Positions 52,447-62,929 of a stretch of 64,000 nucleotides of DNA are shown piece after piece. Position numbers and translations under genes: made by a program. The notes below the pieces were generated by a model. The model worked only from the letters and a program-made list of their open reading frames with translations, did no database searches and was not told where the DNA came from. Origin of the DNA: Streptomyces sp. NBC_01275 (GTDB taxonomy: Bacteria; Actinomycetota; Actinomycetes; Streptomycetales; Streptomycetaceae); NCBI RefSeq assembly GCF_026340655.1, contig NZ_JAPEOZ010000001.1, positions 1,860,001 through 1,924,000 on the forward strand, in the 5' to 3' direction. Position 1 is the first letter of the stretch; every line of letters starts with the position of its first letter.

Positions 52447-54681
52447 TCAATCTTCAGCGGATGTACTACGGATTTCGTAGGCGTTAGCGCCGTGTTCCGG
52501 CTGTTCCGCCTTGGAATCAGCCTCGGAACCCGCCTGGGAACCGGAATCGGGGCCCGCCTGGGAACCTGCCTTGGAACCCGCCTCGGGGCCTGCCTCGGGG
52601 CCTGCCTCGGGGCCTGCCTCGGGGCCTGCCTCGCGGCCTGACGTGGCATCCGCCATGGCATCACCGTCCTGGAGACCGTCCTGAAGACCGTCCTTGAGCT
52701 CCTCCCCCAGGATGCGCTCGGCCGCGCCGCGGTGCAGGCGGGCGGCCGCCGGGTCGCCGAGCCGCTCCAGGGTGTCGGCCAGCCGCAGCTGCACCGCGGC
52801 CTGCAGCCGCGTGTCCTGCGCGCGCCGCGCCCACTCCACCGCCTCCTGGCAGGTGCGCAGCGACTCCTCGGGCCGCCCCGCGTACTCCTGGACCCGCGCC
52901 AGTTCGCTCAACGCCCGTGCGTACGCGGCGACATCGCCGTTCTTGCGGTGCCCGGCGGCCGCGGCCCGCCAGCCGCGCTGCGCCTCGCCGTAGCGGCCCG
53001 CATAGGTGTGCGCGGTGGCGATGCGCCCGTAGAGCCGGGCCGCGTCCTCGCGCTCGTCGCGGGCCAGGCGCTGGGCGAGGGCCCGGCCGAACCAGTCGGC
53101 GGCCCGCTCGTAGTCCCCGAGTTCCAGATGCGCGCCGCCTACGGATTCCATCGCGCGGCCGATCGCGTACGGGTCGTTCGCCTCGCGTCCGGCGTCCAAG
53201 GCCGCCCGGTAGCGCACCAGGGCCTCCGCCGTGCGCCCGGTCCGGGCGTCGACGTCGGCCAGGTTCAGCAGGGCCGCGGCCCGCTCCCGGGGCAGCTCCC
53301 GGCGCTCGGCGACATCGAGGACGAGCTGGTGGACGCCGTACAGGTCGGGCGCCGCCGCCTGGGTGCCGAAGTGCGCGACCATCGCCCTGACCAGCTGGGA
53401 CATCAGCCGACGGGCCAGGGTGTCCAGCTCCCCGTCGGCGACCGCCGTCCGGGCCGCGGCGAGCAGGGCCGGCCGGCGGATGCGCAGCCAGTCGGCGGCC
53501 GCGCGCGGGGTCGGGAAGTGCAGGGCGCGGGGCATGCCCTGGAGCTTCTCGCGGGCCTGCGGACTGTCCGTCTCGGTGATGGCCCGGCAGGCCTGCAGCA
53601 GCCGTACCGTCCGCTCCAGCATGCGGGCGCGGGCCAGCTGGAGCTCGGCGGGGCGCTCATGGGTCTCGGCGGCGGCGCGCAGCAGGGGTTGCAGACAGCC
53701 GGGGACCTCGTACTCGGGCAGCGGCGACCGCACGGCCCGCAGCAGGCCCCGGACGGTGAGGTCGTCCAGGGTGGTGCGGGCGGCGCCCACCGAGCAGCCG
53801 GCGAGCGCGGAGGCGGTGTGCGGGTCGACGAGGCCGGCCGGGGCGAGGCTGAGCAGTCGCAGTATCCGGGCGGCGGGGGCGGGCAGCGCGTCGTGGACGA
53901 GGCGGAAGACCCGGCTGAGCGGTGTGCCCTCGTCGCCCTCCGCGTGCAGCTGCTTGGCGAGGTCGGCGACGGCGGCCTGGGGGCGGGCGGCGAGCCAGCC
54001 GCCGGCCAGGGTCAGCGCGGCGGGCTGGCCCTGGCAGGCCTCGACGAGGCCCTCGGCGGAGCGCGGGTCGACGGTGATGCGGACCGAGCCGGTGAAGCGG
54101 GTCAGCAGATCGAGGGCGGACTTGGTGTCCAGGCCGCCCAGGGTGCAGGGGCGGACGTCCGAGATGCCGGTGAGCGGACCGGCGGAGACGGCGACGAGGA
54201 GGCACTCCGGAGTGTCCGGAAGCAGCGCGTCGACCTGTTCGGCGCCGGCCGCGTCGTCCAGCAGGATCAGCATGCGCCGGTCGGCGAGGGCCTCGCGCAG
54301 GGCCGCCGCGAGGTCGTCCTCGTCGGCGCCGGCCGGGGTCGGCAGACCGAGCGCGGCGAGCAGTTCGCGGGCGGCCCGCTCCACGGGGACGGGGGTGCCG
54401 TCCGGCTCGCCGAGGCGGGCGCGCAGGACGCCGTCGCGGTAACGGTCGGCGACCTGCCGGACGAGCTCCTCGGCGAGCGCCGTACGCCCGGAGCCGGGTC
54501 GGCCGGCAATGAGGAGCACCCGCGCGCGGGGAGCCTTCTTGCCGGCGATGGTGTCCAGTCCCGCGCGCTCGATATCGGCGCGCAGTTCCTTCAACTCCCG
54601 GGTGCGGCCCAGGAAATGGCCCTGCGTCGCAGCGTGTCCGGACAGCTGCACGCCGCCTGTGTCCACTGCCTGATCCGTCAC
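52447..54681 (-). CDS. NTPase with TPR repeats, AfsR-like regulator
   Basis: 744 residues, GTG start. The N-terminal NTPase resembles the AfsR NB-ARC domain: [15 protein letters not shown], then [18 protein letters not shown] and [20 protein letters not shown]. Its P-loop has Arg for the usual Lys (GSGRT). Helical TPR-like repeats ([55 protein letters not shown]) cover residues 460-690. The tail is a repeat of AGPE and AGSK units. No DNA-binding domain is seen, so it may be a regulator partner or scaffold. Confidence 0.82.
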   Translation of the reverse strand: MTDQAVDTGGVQLSGHAATQGHFLGRTRELKELRADIERAGLDTIAGKKAPRARVLLIAGRPGSGRTALAEELVRQVADRYRDGVLRARLGEPDGTPVPVERAARELLAALGLPTPAGADEDDLAAALREALADRRMLILLDDAAGAEQVDALLPDTPECLLVAVSAGPLTGISDVRPCTLGGLDTKSALDLLTRFTGSVRITVDPRSAEGLVEACQGQPAALTLAGGWLAARPQAAVADLAKQLHAEGDEGTPLSRVFRLVHDALPAPAARILRLLSLAPAGLVDPHTASALAGCSVGAARTTLDDLTVRGLLRAVRSPLPEYEVPGCLQPLLRAAAETHERPAELQLARARMLERTVRLLQACRAITETDSPQAREKLQGMPRALHFPTPRAAADWLRIRRPALLAAARTAVADGELDTLARRLMSQLVRAMVAHFGTQAAAPDLYGVHQLVLDVAERRELPRERAAALLNLADVDARTGRTAEALVRYRAALDAGREANDPYAIGRAMESVGGAHLELGDYERAADWFGRALAQRLARDEREDAARLYGRIATAHTYAGRYGEAQRGWRAAAAGHRKNGDVAAYARALSELARVQEYAGRPEESLRTCQEAVEWARRAQDTRLQAAVQLRLADTLERLGDPAAARLHRGAAERILGEELKDGLQDGLQDGDAMADATSGREAGPEAGPEAGPEAGPEAGSKAGSQAGPDSGSQAGSEADSKAEQPEHGANAYEIRSTSAED

Positions 54682-54845
54682 GGGCCACACTCCCGTCCCA
54701 CGCACGCACAAAGCCCCCCGGGACTCCGGATCGGGCGATTCCAGAGCCTAGTTCACGCTCTGCGACGTTCCGGGCGGAGCGCGACGGAGGACGGCCGGGA
54801 CGTCCCCCGATCGGATCAGGCGATCGTCACACCGCACCCGTCCGA

Positions 54846-54958
54846 GAAGAGATCACGCGAAGAGATCACGCGAAGAGAACGCGCGCCAAGAGATCACGCA
54901 CGAAGGGAATGCGTCTGAGGGACGCGTCTGAAGGAAGTGCGTCTGAAGGGTTCACGCA
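54846..54958. repeat. Short tandem repeats between NTPase and Nudix genes
   Basis: GAAGAGATCACGC repeats at 54846-54858 and 54859-54871, followed by diverged copies, and a second family TGCGTCTGA(A/G)GG at about 54909-54950. They fill the end of a 270-bp intergenic gap and run up to the Nudix stop. No gene is seen. Confidence 0.6.
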
Positions 54959-55578
54959 TCGAACGGACGCGCCGGCCACGGCGCCTCCGCCGGGCGCAGC
55001 GCGTCGAGACCGTCCCCGCCGCGCGCGGCGACCAGGGAGAGGGCGCCGACCACGAGACAGGTGTTGTGCACATCGCCCGCGAGGGCGGCCCGGACCAGCT
55101 CGCCGACCGGCACGCGCGCGTGCTCCATATCGGCCTCCTCGTCCTCGACCTCGAAGCGCAGCCCCTCGGCCTCGGACAGACCTCGGGCCAGGAAGATGCG
55201 CACGGCCTCGTCGCAGCCGCCGGGGGTGGGGTACACGTCGGTCAGCACCCGCCAGTCCTCGGCCTTGACGTGCGCCTCCTCGTACAGCTCGCGCTGAGCG
55301 GCGTGCAGCGGGTTCTCGCCGGGCACGTCGAGCAGACCGGCCGGGATCTCCCACAGCTTCTGCCGTACGGGGTGGCGGTACTGCTTGATGAGCAGGACGC
55401 GGTCCTCCTCGTCGAGGGCGAGGACGGCCACGGAACCGGGGTGGACCTGGTAGTCGCGGCGGGCCACCGAACCGTCGGGCATGACCACCTCGTCCGTGCG
55501 GACGGAGGTCTTGTTGCCCACGAAGGGGGTCTCCGTGGCCCGGATCTCCCACGCCTCGGGGGTGTCCTTGATCGTCAT
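54952..55578 (-). CDS. ADP-ribose pyrophosphatase-type Nudix hydrolase
   Basis: 208 residues. The Nudix box is GLLDVPGENPLHAAQRELYE followed by EA, an ADPRase-class box (G-x5-E-x7-RE-x2-EE). GSVAVLALDEEDRVLLIKQYRHPV and LWEIPAG precede it. It hydrolyses ADP-ribose to AMP and ribose 5-phosphate. It lies 125 bp downstream of pyrG, so may be in its transcript. ATG behind GGACAGGGC. Confidence 0.93.
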   Translation of the reverse strand: MTIKDTPEAWEIRATETPFVGNKTSVRTDEVVMPDGSVARRDYQVHPGSVAVLALDEEDRVLLIKQYRHPVRQKLWEIPAGLLDVPGENPLHAAQRELYEEAHVKAEDWRVLTDVYPTPGGCDEAVRIFLARGLSEAEGLRFEVEDEEADMEHARVPVGELVRAALAGDVHNTCLVVGALSLVAARGGDGLDALRPAEAPWPARPFDA

Positions 55579-55703
55579 GCCCTGTCCTTCCACCCGTACA
55601 GAGGCCTCCCGCGCAGAACCAGACGCAAGAGCCACACGTAAAAAAAGCAGCCGGGACGCTCGCCTTTGAAGGAATGCGCCCCGGCCACCGTACAACCGGT
55701 GTG

Positions 55704-57386
<1,683 letters not shown>

Positions 57387-57905
57387 GGCCAAGAGGGGGC
57401 TCCCGTGGTCGCGGTCTGGGGTGCGGTGCGGCTGCGGGCCCGGAAACTCCGGGGGCGCCGTCGCTGCGGTTCGGGGGTTTCGTGCCCACCGGTCCACGGG
57501 CTACCAGGGTATCAGCGCCTGAACGGGATGGCTTCCGACCACGCTCCGCACATGTGTCGACACGGACCCGCGCCCCCGCACGTGTTTCTCACGGCTCGCT
57601 CACCCGATCGGCCCACCCGGGTTGCCCGGAGCGGCACGCAGATCATCTACGTGCGTCGTATCCTGCTCGGACACTCGCTGCCGAGCCCGGTCGGAAAGAC
57701 GGCACACCCCCGCCCGTATCCCACCGGAACAATGAGAGCTCGTCAGTTCGTTGAGCAACAATTGACGTTTTGCCTCTACGGCCGAGCGACTGCTTTGCTT
57801 CATCGCTCAACGACGCATTACAACGACCCCTTGACCGCACTAGCGACAGCCCCCATGTTCCATATGTTCCATGGGGGTGACGTGGCCGTTCGACTGGAGT
57901 TGCAC
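57387..57905. other. Divergent intergenic region between pyrG and the GH15 gene
   Basis: About 519 bp without a gene. It is A+T-rich at 57725-57860, with direct repeats ATGTTCCATATGTTCCATG at 57855-57873 just upstream of the GH15 gene. TTGACC at about 57831 is a possible -35 box. Confidence 0.5.
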
Positions 57906-59708
57906 GTGGCCGGGCGCATCGAAGACTACGCACTCATCGGAGACATGCAGACCGCAGCCCTGGTCTGCCGGGACGGCACAGTCGACTGGCTGTGCCTGCC
58001 CCGCTTCGACTCACACGCGATCTTCGCCGGTCTGCTGGGCACCGAGGAACACGGCTTCTGGCGGCTGGGCCCCGCGCACGCCTCCGACGCGCAGCCGCCG
58101 CGGGCCGCCCGGCGCACCTACCGCGGCGACTCGCTCATCCTGGAGTCCGAGTGGGACACGCCGCGCGGCACGGTCCGAGTGACCGATTTCATGCCCCCGC
58201 GTGACGGCGCGCCCCAGCTGATCCGGATCGTCGAGGGCGTCTCGGGCCGCGTCCCCATGCGCTCGACCCTGCGGATGCGCTTCTCCTACGGCCGGGTCGT
58301 CCCCTGGGTGCACAAGCACGAGGGCCGCACGGTGGCCGTCGCGGGCCCCGACTCGGTGTGGTTCGACACCACCGCCGAGACGTACGGGAAGTCGCTGACG
58401 ACGTACGCGGACTTCACGGTCGCCCCCGGTGACCGGATCGCGTTCACGATCTCGTGGGAGCCCTCGCACAAGCAGCCGCCGCCGCTGCCGGAGCCCGAGC
58501 AGTCGCTGGAGGCGACCGAGGAGTTCTGGCGCGAGTGGGTCGAGCACTGTACGTACCACGGCCCCTACCGTGAGGCGGTGATCCGCTCGCTGATCACCCT
58601 CAAGGCCCTGACGTACGCCCCCACCGGCGGCATCGTCGCCGCGCCCACCACCTCCCTGCCCGAGGACATCGGCGGCGTCCGCAACTGGGACTACCGCTAC
58701 ACCTGGCTGCGGGACGCGGCCATCACCCTCTCCTCGCTGCTGCGCACCGGCTACCGCGAGGAGGCCCGCGCCTGGCGCGAATGGCTGCTGCGGGCCGTCG
58801 CCGGCGACCCCGAGAACCTGCAGATCATGTACGGCATCGCGGGCGAGCGCGAGCTGGGCGAGGCCGAGCTGGACTGGCTGCCCGGCTACGAGAACTCCGG
58901 CCCCGTCCGGGTCGGCAACGGCGCGGCGCACCAGCTCCAGCTGGACGTGTACGGCGAGGTCACCGAAGCCCTCCACCTCGGCCATATGACCGGCCTGGCC
59001 CGCAACGACTACGCCTCCCTGCTCCAGCTCAAGCTGATCCGCTACCTCGAGGACCACTGGGACGAGCCGGACGAGGGCATCTGGGAGGTGCGCGGCCCGC
59101 GCCGGCACTTCGTGCACTCCAAGGTCATGGCCTGGGTCGCGGTCGACCGCACGATCAAGCTGATCGAGTCCGGCGACGCGGACGGCCCGCTGGAGAAGTG
59201 GCGCGAACTGCGCGACGACATCCACCGGGACGTGTGCGAGAAGGGCTACGACAAGGAGCGCAACACCTTCACCCAGTCGTACGGCTCGAAGGAGCTGGAC
59301 GCCTCGCTCCTGCTGATCCCGCAGATGGGCTTCCTGCCCCCGGACGACAAGCGCGTCATCGGCACCATCGAGGCGATCCAGCGCGAGCTGTCCACCACGG
59401 ACGGCTTCATCCTGCGCTACCCGACCTCGGGCGGCGACGAGGGCGTCGACGGCCTGCCCGGCGACGAGGGCGCGTTCCTGGCCTGCTCGTTCTGGATGGC
59501 GGACGACCTCGCGATGATCGGCCGGGTGGACGAGGCTCGCAAGCTCTTCGAGAAGCTGCTGTCCCTGCGCAACGACCTCGGCCTGCTCGCCGAGGAATGG
59601 GACCCCCGCCTGCAACGCCAGGTCGGCAACTTCCCCCAGGCCTTCAGCCACGTCCCCCTGATCGACACGGCCCTGCGCCTGACGGCATCGGGGGCGTACG
59701 GCGGCTGA
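57906..59708 (+). CDS. GH15 trehalase/glucoamylase-like enzyme
   Basis: 600 residues, GTG start behind GGAG. IEDYALIGDMQTAALVCRDG is the conserved N-terminal sequence of actinobacterial GH15 enzymes. GVRNWDYRYTWLRDAAITL contains one active-site block, LLAEEWDPRLQRQVGNFPQAFSH the C-terminal Glu and surroundings. In mycobacteria such proteins are phosphate-requiring trehalases; in others glucodextranases or glucoamylases. No signal peptide, so cytoplasmic action on trehalose or maltose-type sugars is likely. Confidence 0.9.
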   Translation: MAGRIEDYALIGDMQTAALVCRDGTVDWLCLPRFDSHAIFAGLLGTEEHGFWRLGPAHASDAQPPRAARRTYRGDSLILESEWDTPRGTVRVTDFMPPRDGAPQLIRIVEGVSGRVPMRSTLRMRFSYGRVVPWVHKHEGRTVAVAGPDSVWFDTTAETYGKSLTTYADFTVAPGDRIAFTISWEPSHKQPPPLPEPEQSLEATEEFWREWVEHCTYHGPYREAVIRSLITLKALTYAPTGGIVAAPTTSLPEDIGGVRNWDYRYTWLRDAAITLSSLLRTGYREEARAWREWLLRAVAGDPENLQIMYGIAGERELGEAELDWLPGYENSGPVRVGNGAAHQLQLDVYGEVTEALHLGHMTGLARNDYASLLQLKLIRYLEDHWDEPDEGIWEVRGPRRHFVHSKVMAWVAVDRTIKLIESGDADGPLEKWRELRDDIHRDVCEKGYDKERNTFTQSYGSKELDASLLLIPQMGFLPPDDKRVIGTIEAIQRELSTTDGFILRYPTSGGDEGVDGLPGDEGAFLACSFWMADDLAMIGRVDEARKLFEKLLSLRNDLGLLAEEWDPRLQRQVGNFPQAFSHVPLIDTALRLTASGAYGG

Positions 59709-59797
59709 GCCATCCCGCACCACGGCTGAACAGGACCGCCGGGCCGCGCACGCCTAGGCTGGATAGGTCAGAGCCCCTGCACGGAAGGGGGCGCCTC

Positions 59798-61180
59798 ATG
59801 GCCTCCCCGTCGAAGGCGGGCGCGGCACTCGCCGCGCTCCGCGAAAATCTGGTTGGCGACGTGTTCGCCCCGGGGGACGTGGGCTACGACGAGGCCCGCG
59901 CGGTCTTCAACGCGATGATCGACCGGCGTCCGGCGGTGATCGCCCAGTGCGTGGACGAGGCCGACGTCGTCACGACGGTGCGCTTCGCCCGTGACCTGGA
60001 CCTGCCCCTCGCGGTGCGCGGCGGCGGGCACAGCGTGGCGGGCATGGCGCTGGGCGACGGGGCCGTGGTGGTCGACCTGCGCCATCTGCGCGCGGTCACG
60101 GTCGATCCCGCGGCCGAGGCGGTACAGGTCGCGGGCGGGGCCACGATGAGCGACCTGGACCGCGCCTGCGCGCCCCACGGCCTCGCCACGACCGGCGGCC
60201 GGGCCTCCACCACCGGCGTCGGCGGCTTCGTCCTCGGCGGCGGCACCGGCTGGCTGGACCGCCCCTTCGGACTGGCCGTCGACAACCTCCTCGGCGTCGA
60301 CCTGGTCACCGCCGACGGCGAGCGCGTCCACGCGAGCGCGGACGACCACCCCGACCTGTTCTGGGCCCTGCACGGCGGCGGCGGAAACTTCGGCGTCGCC
60401 ACCGCGCTCACCCTGAAGCTGCACGAGATGCCCGAGTTCTCCATCGCGCTGCTGCTGTACCTCCCGGAGTTCGGCCCCGAGGTCACCCGCACCTACCGCG
60501 ACGTGATCGCCGTCGGCCCGGACGAGGCGAGCGGCGCCGCCCTCTACCTCACCGGCCCGCCCGCGGAGTTCGTCCCGCCCCACCTGGTCGGGGCCCTGCT
60601 GTGCGGCGCGCTGCTGACGTACGCCGGCGCCGAGGCGGACCTGCGCAAGCTGGCCGAACCGCTGCTGGCACTGCCGCACGAGGTGGAGGTCGTCGGGGCG
60701 ATGCCGTACGCCGAGGTCCAGTGCATGCTCGACGATCCGCCGGGAATGCGGAACTACTGGTCGGCGGAGTACCTGACGGGCGCGCCCGACGACTTCGTGG
60801 ACGTCTACTGCGCCCTCGGGGAGTCCCTGCCGACGCCGACCGGCACGATGCACGCGCTGTTCCCGCAGGGCGGCGCGATCGGCGCGGGCCCGCACGAGTA
60901 CCCGGTGCCCTACCGCGACGCGCCCTGGGGCGTGCACCCGTTCGGGCTCTGGGAGGACCCGGGGGACGACGAGCGGTGCATACGGTGGGTCCGGGACGTG
61001 CGCGCCGACGTACGGCCGTGGAGCACGGGCGCGGTCTACCTCAACTTCATCGGCGACGAGGGCGCCGACCGGATCGTGGCGGGCCTGGGCGCCGAGAACG
61101 CGCGGCGGCTCGCGGACGTGAAACGGTCGTACGACCCCGACAACGTGTTCCGCTTCAACCACAACATCAGGCCGGCCTGA
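59798..61180 (+). CDS. FAD-linked oxidoreductase, BBE family
   Basis: 460 residues. The PP-binding FAD domain has RPAVIAQCVDEADVVTTVRFAR and LAVRGGGHSVAG with the His that links FAD 8-alpha. In the second loop GRASTTGVGGFVLGGGTGWL the Cys of bicovalent enzymes is Ala, so FAD is attached once. The BBE C-terminus is YDPDNVFRFNHNI. Substrate is unknown; probably a sugar, alcohol or aromatic oxidase. ATG behind GGAAGGGG. Confidence 0.92.
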   Translation: MASPSKAGAALAALRENLVGDVFAPGDVGYDEARAVFNAMIDRRPAVIAQCVDEADVVTTVRFARDLDLPLAVRGGGHSVAGMALGDGAVVVDLRHLRAVTVDPAAEAVQVAGGATMSDLDRACAPHGLATTGGRASTTGVGGFVLGGGTGWLDRPFGLAVDNLLGVDLVTADGERVHASADDHPDLFWALHGGGGNFGVATALTLKLHEMPEFSIALLLYLPEFGPEVTRTYRDVIAVGPDEASGAALYLTGPPAEFVPPHLVGALLCGALLTYAGAEADLRKLAEPLLALPHEVEVVGAMPYAEVQCMLDDPPGMRNYWSAEYLTGAPDDFVDVYCALGESLPTPTGTMHALFPQGGAIGAGPHEYPVPYRDAPWGVHPFGLWEDPGDDERCIRWVRDVRADVRPWSTGAVYLNFIGDEGADRIVAGLGAENARRLADVKRSYDPDNVFRFNHNIRPA

Positions 61181-61208
61181 GGAGATGTTCCCGGAACGTA
61201 TCCGCAGG

Positions 61209-61214
61209 TAGCGT
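61209..61214 (+). promoter_or_regulatory. -10 element, probable leaderless start of the pucR-like gene
   Basis: TAGCGT is followed by 7 bases and then the ATG at 61222, with no ribosome site. The arrangement is the same as at 25825 and 27386. Confidence 0.5.
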
Positions 61215-61221
61215 CCGCAGC

Positions 61222-62874
61222 ATGGACAGCCGCGACACCCGCACGGACCACCGATTCGACAACCAGGCCGCCGGCATCACCGTGCAGCGCGCCCTGGAGC
61301 TGCCCGGGCTGCGCAGCGGGCTCCCCGAGATCCTTGCGGGCGCCGACCGGCTGGGCCGCACGGTGCGCTGGGTGCACGCGGGCGAGGTCCCCAACATCGC
61401 CTCCCTGCTCAAGGGCGGCGAGCTGCTGCTGACCACCGGCTACGGCCTGGGCACCCGTCCGGCCGAACAGCGGGCGTTCGTGCGCACCCTGGCCGAGCGG
61501 GGCATCGCCGCCCTGGTGATCGAACTGGGCCCGCGCTTCACCCGGCTGCCCGCGGCCCTCGTCGAGACGGCCCGCACGACCGGCCTGCCGCTGGTCCAGC
61601 TGCACCGCGAGGTGCCCTTCGTGGCGGTGACGGAGGAGATCCACACCGAGATCGTCAACGGGCACTACGCCCTGCTCCAGCGCGCGGAGGAGGTGCACCG
61701 CCGCTGCACGGAGGCGCTGCTGGGCGGCGGCGGGATCCCCCAGGTGCTGGGCATCCTCGCGGACTTCAGCGGCAACCCGGTCTTCCTGGAGACGACGGAC
61801 GGCCAGCTCCTGTACGCCGCCGGGTCCGGCCCCGAGGGAGCCGATCCCCTCCAGGTGTGGGAGGGGCTGCGCGGCCCGCACAAGGACGCGCCGCCGCCCG
61901 CCGGTTCGGTGCTGGTGGACGTGCCCGGGGGCGGGCCGGGGGCGGGTTCGGTGCGCGCCCGGCTCGTCCTGCTGCCCGTGCGCTCCCCGCTCGCACCGGT
62001 GCACCGGATCGCCGCCGAGCGGGCGGCCGGGATCCTGGCCGTGGTGCTGATGCAGGCCCGCCAGGAGGAGGAGCTGGCGGCGCGCGGCCGGGGCGACTTC
62101 CTGACCGACCTCGCCGAGGGCCGCATCGCGGCGGAGGACGCTCCGGCGCAGGCCCGCGTCCTCGGCTTCAAGCCCGGCCAGAGCCCGCTGCTCCCGGTCG
62201 TCATGCGGCTGGGCGACACCGGCTCCCCGGGCGGCGGCTGGGCGGTGCTGGCCCGCGCGGTGGCGGAGGAGCTGGCGTCGGTGGGCGTGCCGGTGCTGCT
62301 GGGCGTACGGCCGGTCGAGGGGCGGGTGCCCCTGCTGCTGGGCCTGCGCTCGGAGTCGGAGCGGTCGGCGGTCGCGGACCGGGTGGCGGCGGCGCTGCGG
62401 GCCGGGGTGGAACGGGCCGGGATGCAGCGCCCGGGAGCGCAGCCGCCGGTCGTGGTCGTCGGGGTCGCGGGCGGCTGGGCGGCCGCCTCCGCGGGCCTGC
62501 GGCACGCGGCGGAGACCGCGGCCGCCGCCCAGGGCCTGTCGGACCGCCCCTGGTACGACGCCCGCCGCCTCGACATCGACCTGCTGCTGTGGCGGCTGCG
62601 CGAGCACCCCGACCTCGCGGCCTTCGTGGACCGCGCGATCGGCCCGGTCCGCGACCACGACCAGCGGGCGAAGCCCCCGCTGCTGCCCACCCTGGAGACC
62701 TATCTGGCCCATGCGGGCCGCAAGGCGGAGACCGCCCGTGAGCTGCACCTGAACCGGCAGACCCTCTACAACCGCCTCGCCCGCATCGGCGAGTTGCTGG
62801 GCACCGACCTCGACGACCCCCAGACGGTCCTGGCGCTGAGCCTGGCCCTGCGGGCCCGGCGGCACGTGCCGTAG
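61222..62874 (+). CDS. PucR-family transcriptional regulator
   Basis: 550 residues. The N-terminal PucR domain has TVQRALELPGLRSGLPEILAG and RTVRWVHAGEVPNIASLLKGGELLLTTG. The C-terminal HTH_30 is TYLAHAGRKAETARELHLNRQTLYNRLARIGELLG, and LDDPQTVLALSLALRAR closes it. A GGDEF-like/CdaR middle region connects them. PucR proteins activate purine catabolism or related operons. It is 41 bp after the FAD oxidase gene, so it may control it. ATG, likely leaderless. Confidence 0.92.
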   Translation: MDSRDTRTDHRFDNQAAGITVQRALELPGLRSGLPEILAGADRLGRTVRWVHAGEVPNIASLLKGGELLLTTGYGLGTRPAEQRAFVRTLAERGIAALVIELGPRFTRLPAALVETARTTGLPLVQLHREVPFVAVTEEIHTEIVNGHYALLQRAEEVHRRCTEALLGGGGIPQVLGILADFSGNPVFLETTDGQLLYAAGSGPEGADPLQVWEGLRGPHKDAPPPAGSVLVDVPGGGPGAGSVRARLVLLPVRSPLAPVHRIAAERAAGILAVVLMQARQEEELAARGRGDFLTDLAEGRIAAEDAPAQARVLGFKPGQSPLLPVVMRLGDTGSPGGGWAVLARAVAEELASVGVPVLLGVRPVEGRVPLLLGLRSESERSAVADRVAAALRAGVERAGMQRPGAQPPVVVVGVAGGWAAASAGLRHAAETAAAAQGLSDRPWYDARRLDIDLLLWRLREHPDLAAFVDRAIGPVRDHDQRAKPPLLPTLETYLAHAGRKAETARELHLNRQTLYNRLARIGELLGTDLDDPQTVLALSLALRARRHVP

Positions 62875-62929
62875 GCGTGTCGGCCCGTGACGGCTCGCGG
62901 CCCGGCTCAGCTCGTCGGCCGGGGCCCGG

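Noticed and set aside
57498..57905. Longer N-terminal version of the GH15 gene
   Set aside because: The frame is open for 2 kb upstream but has no family similarity; GTG at 57906 has a ribosome site and starts the conserved region.
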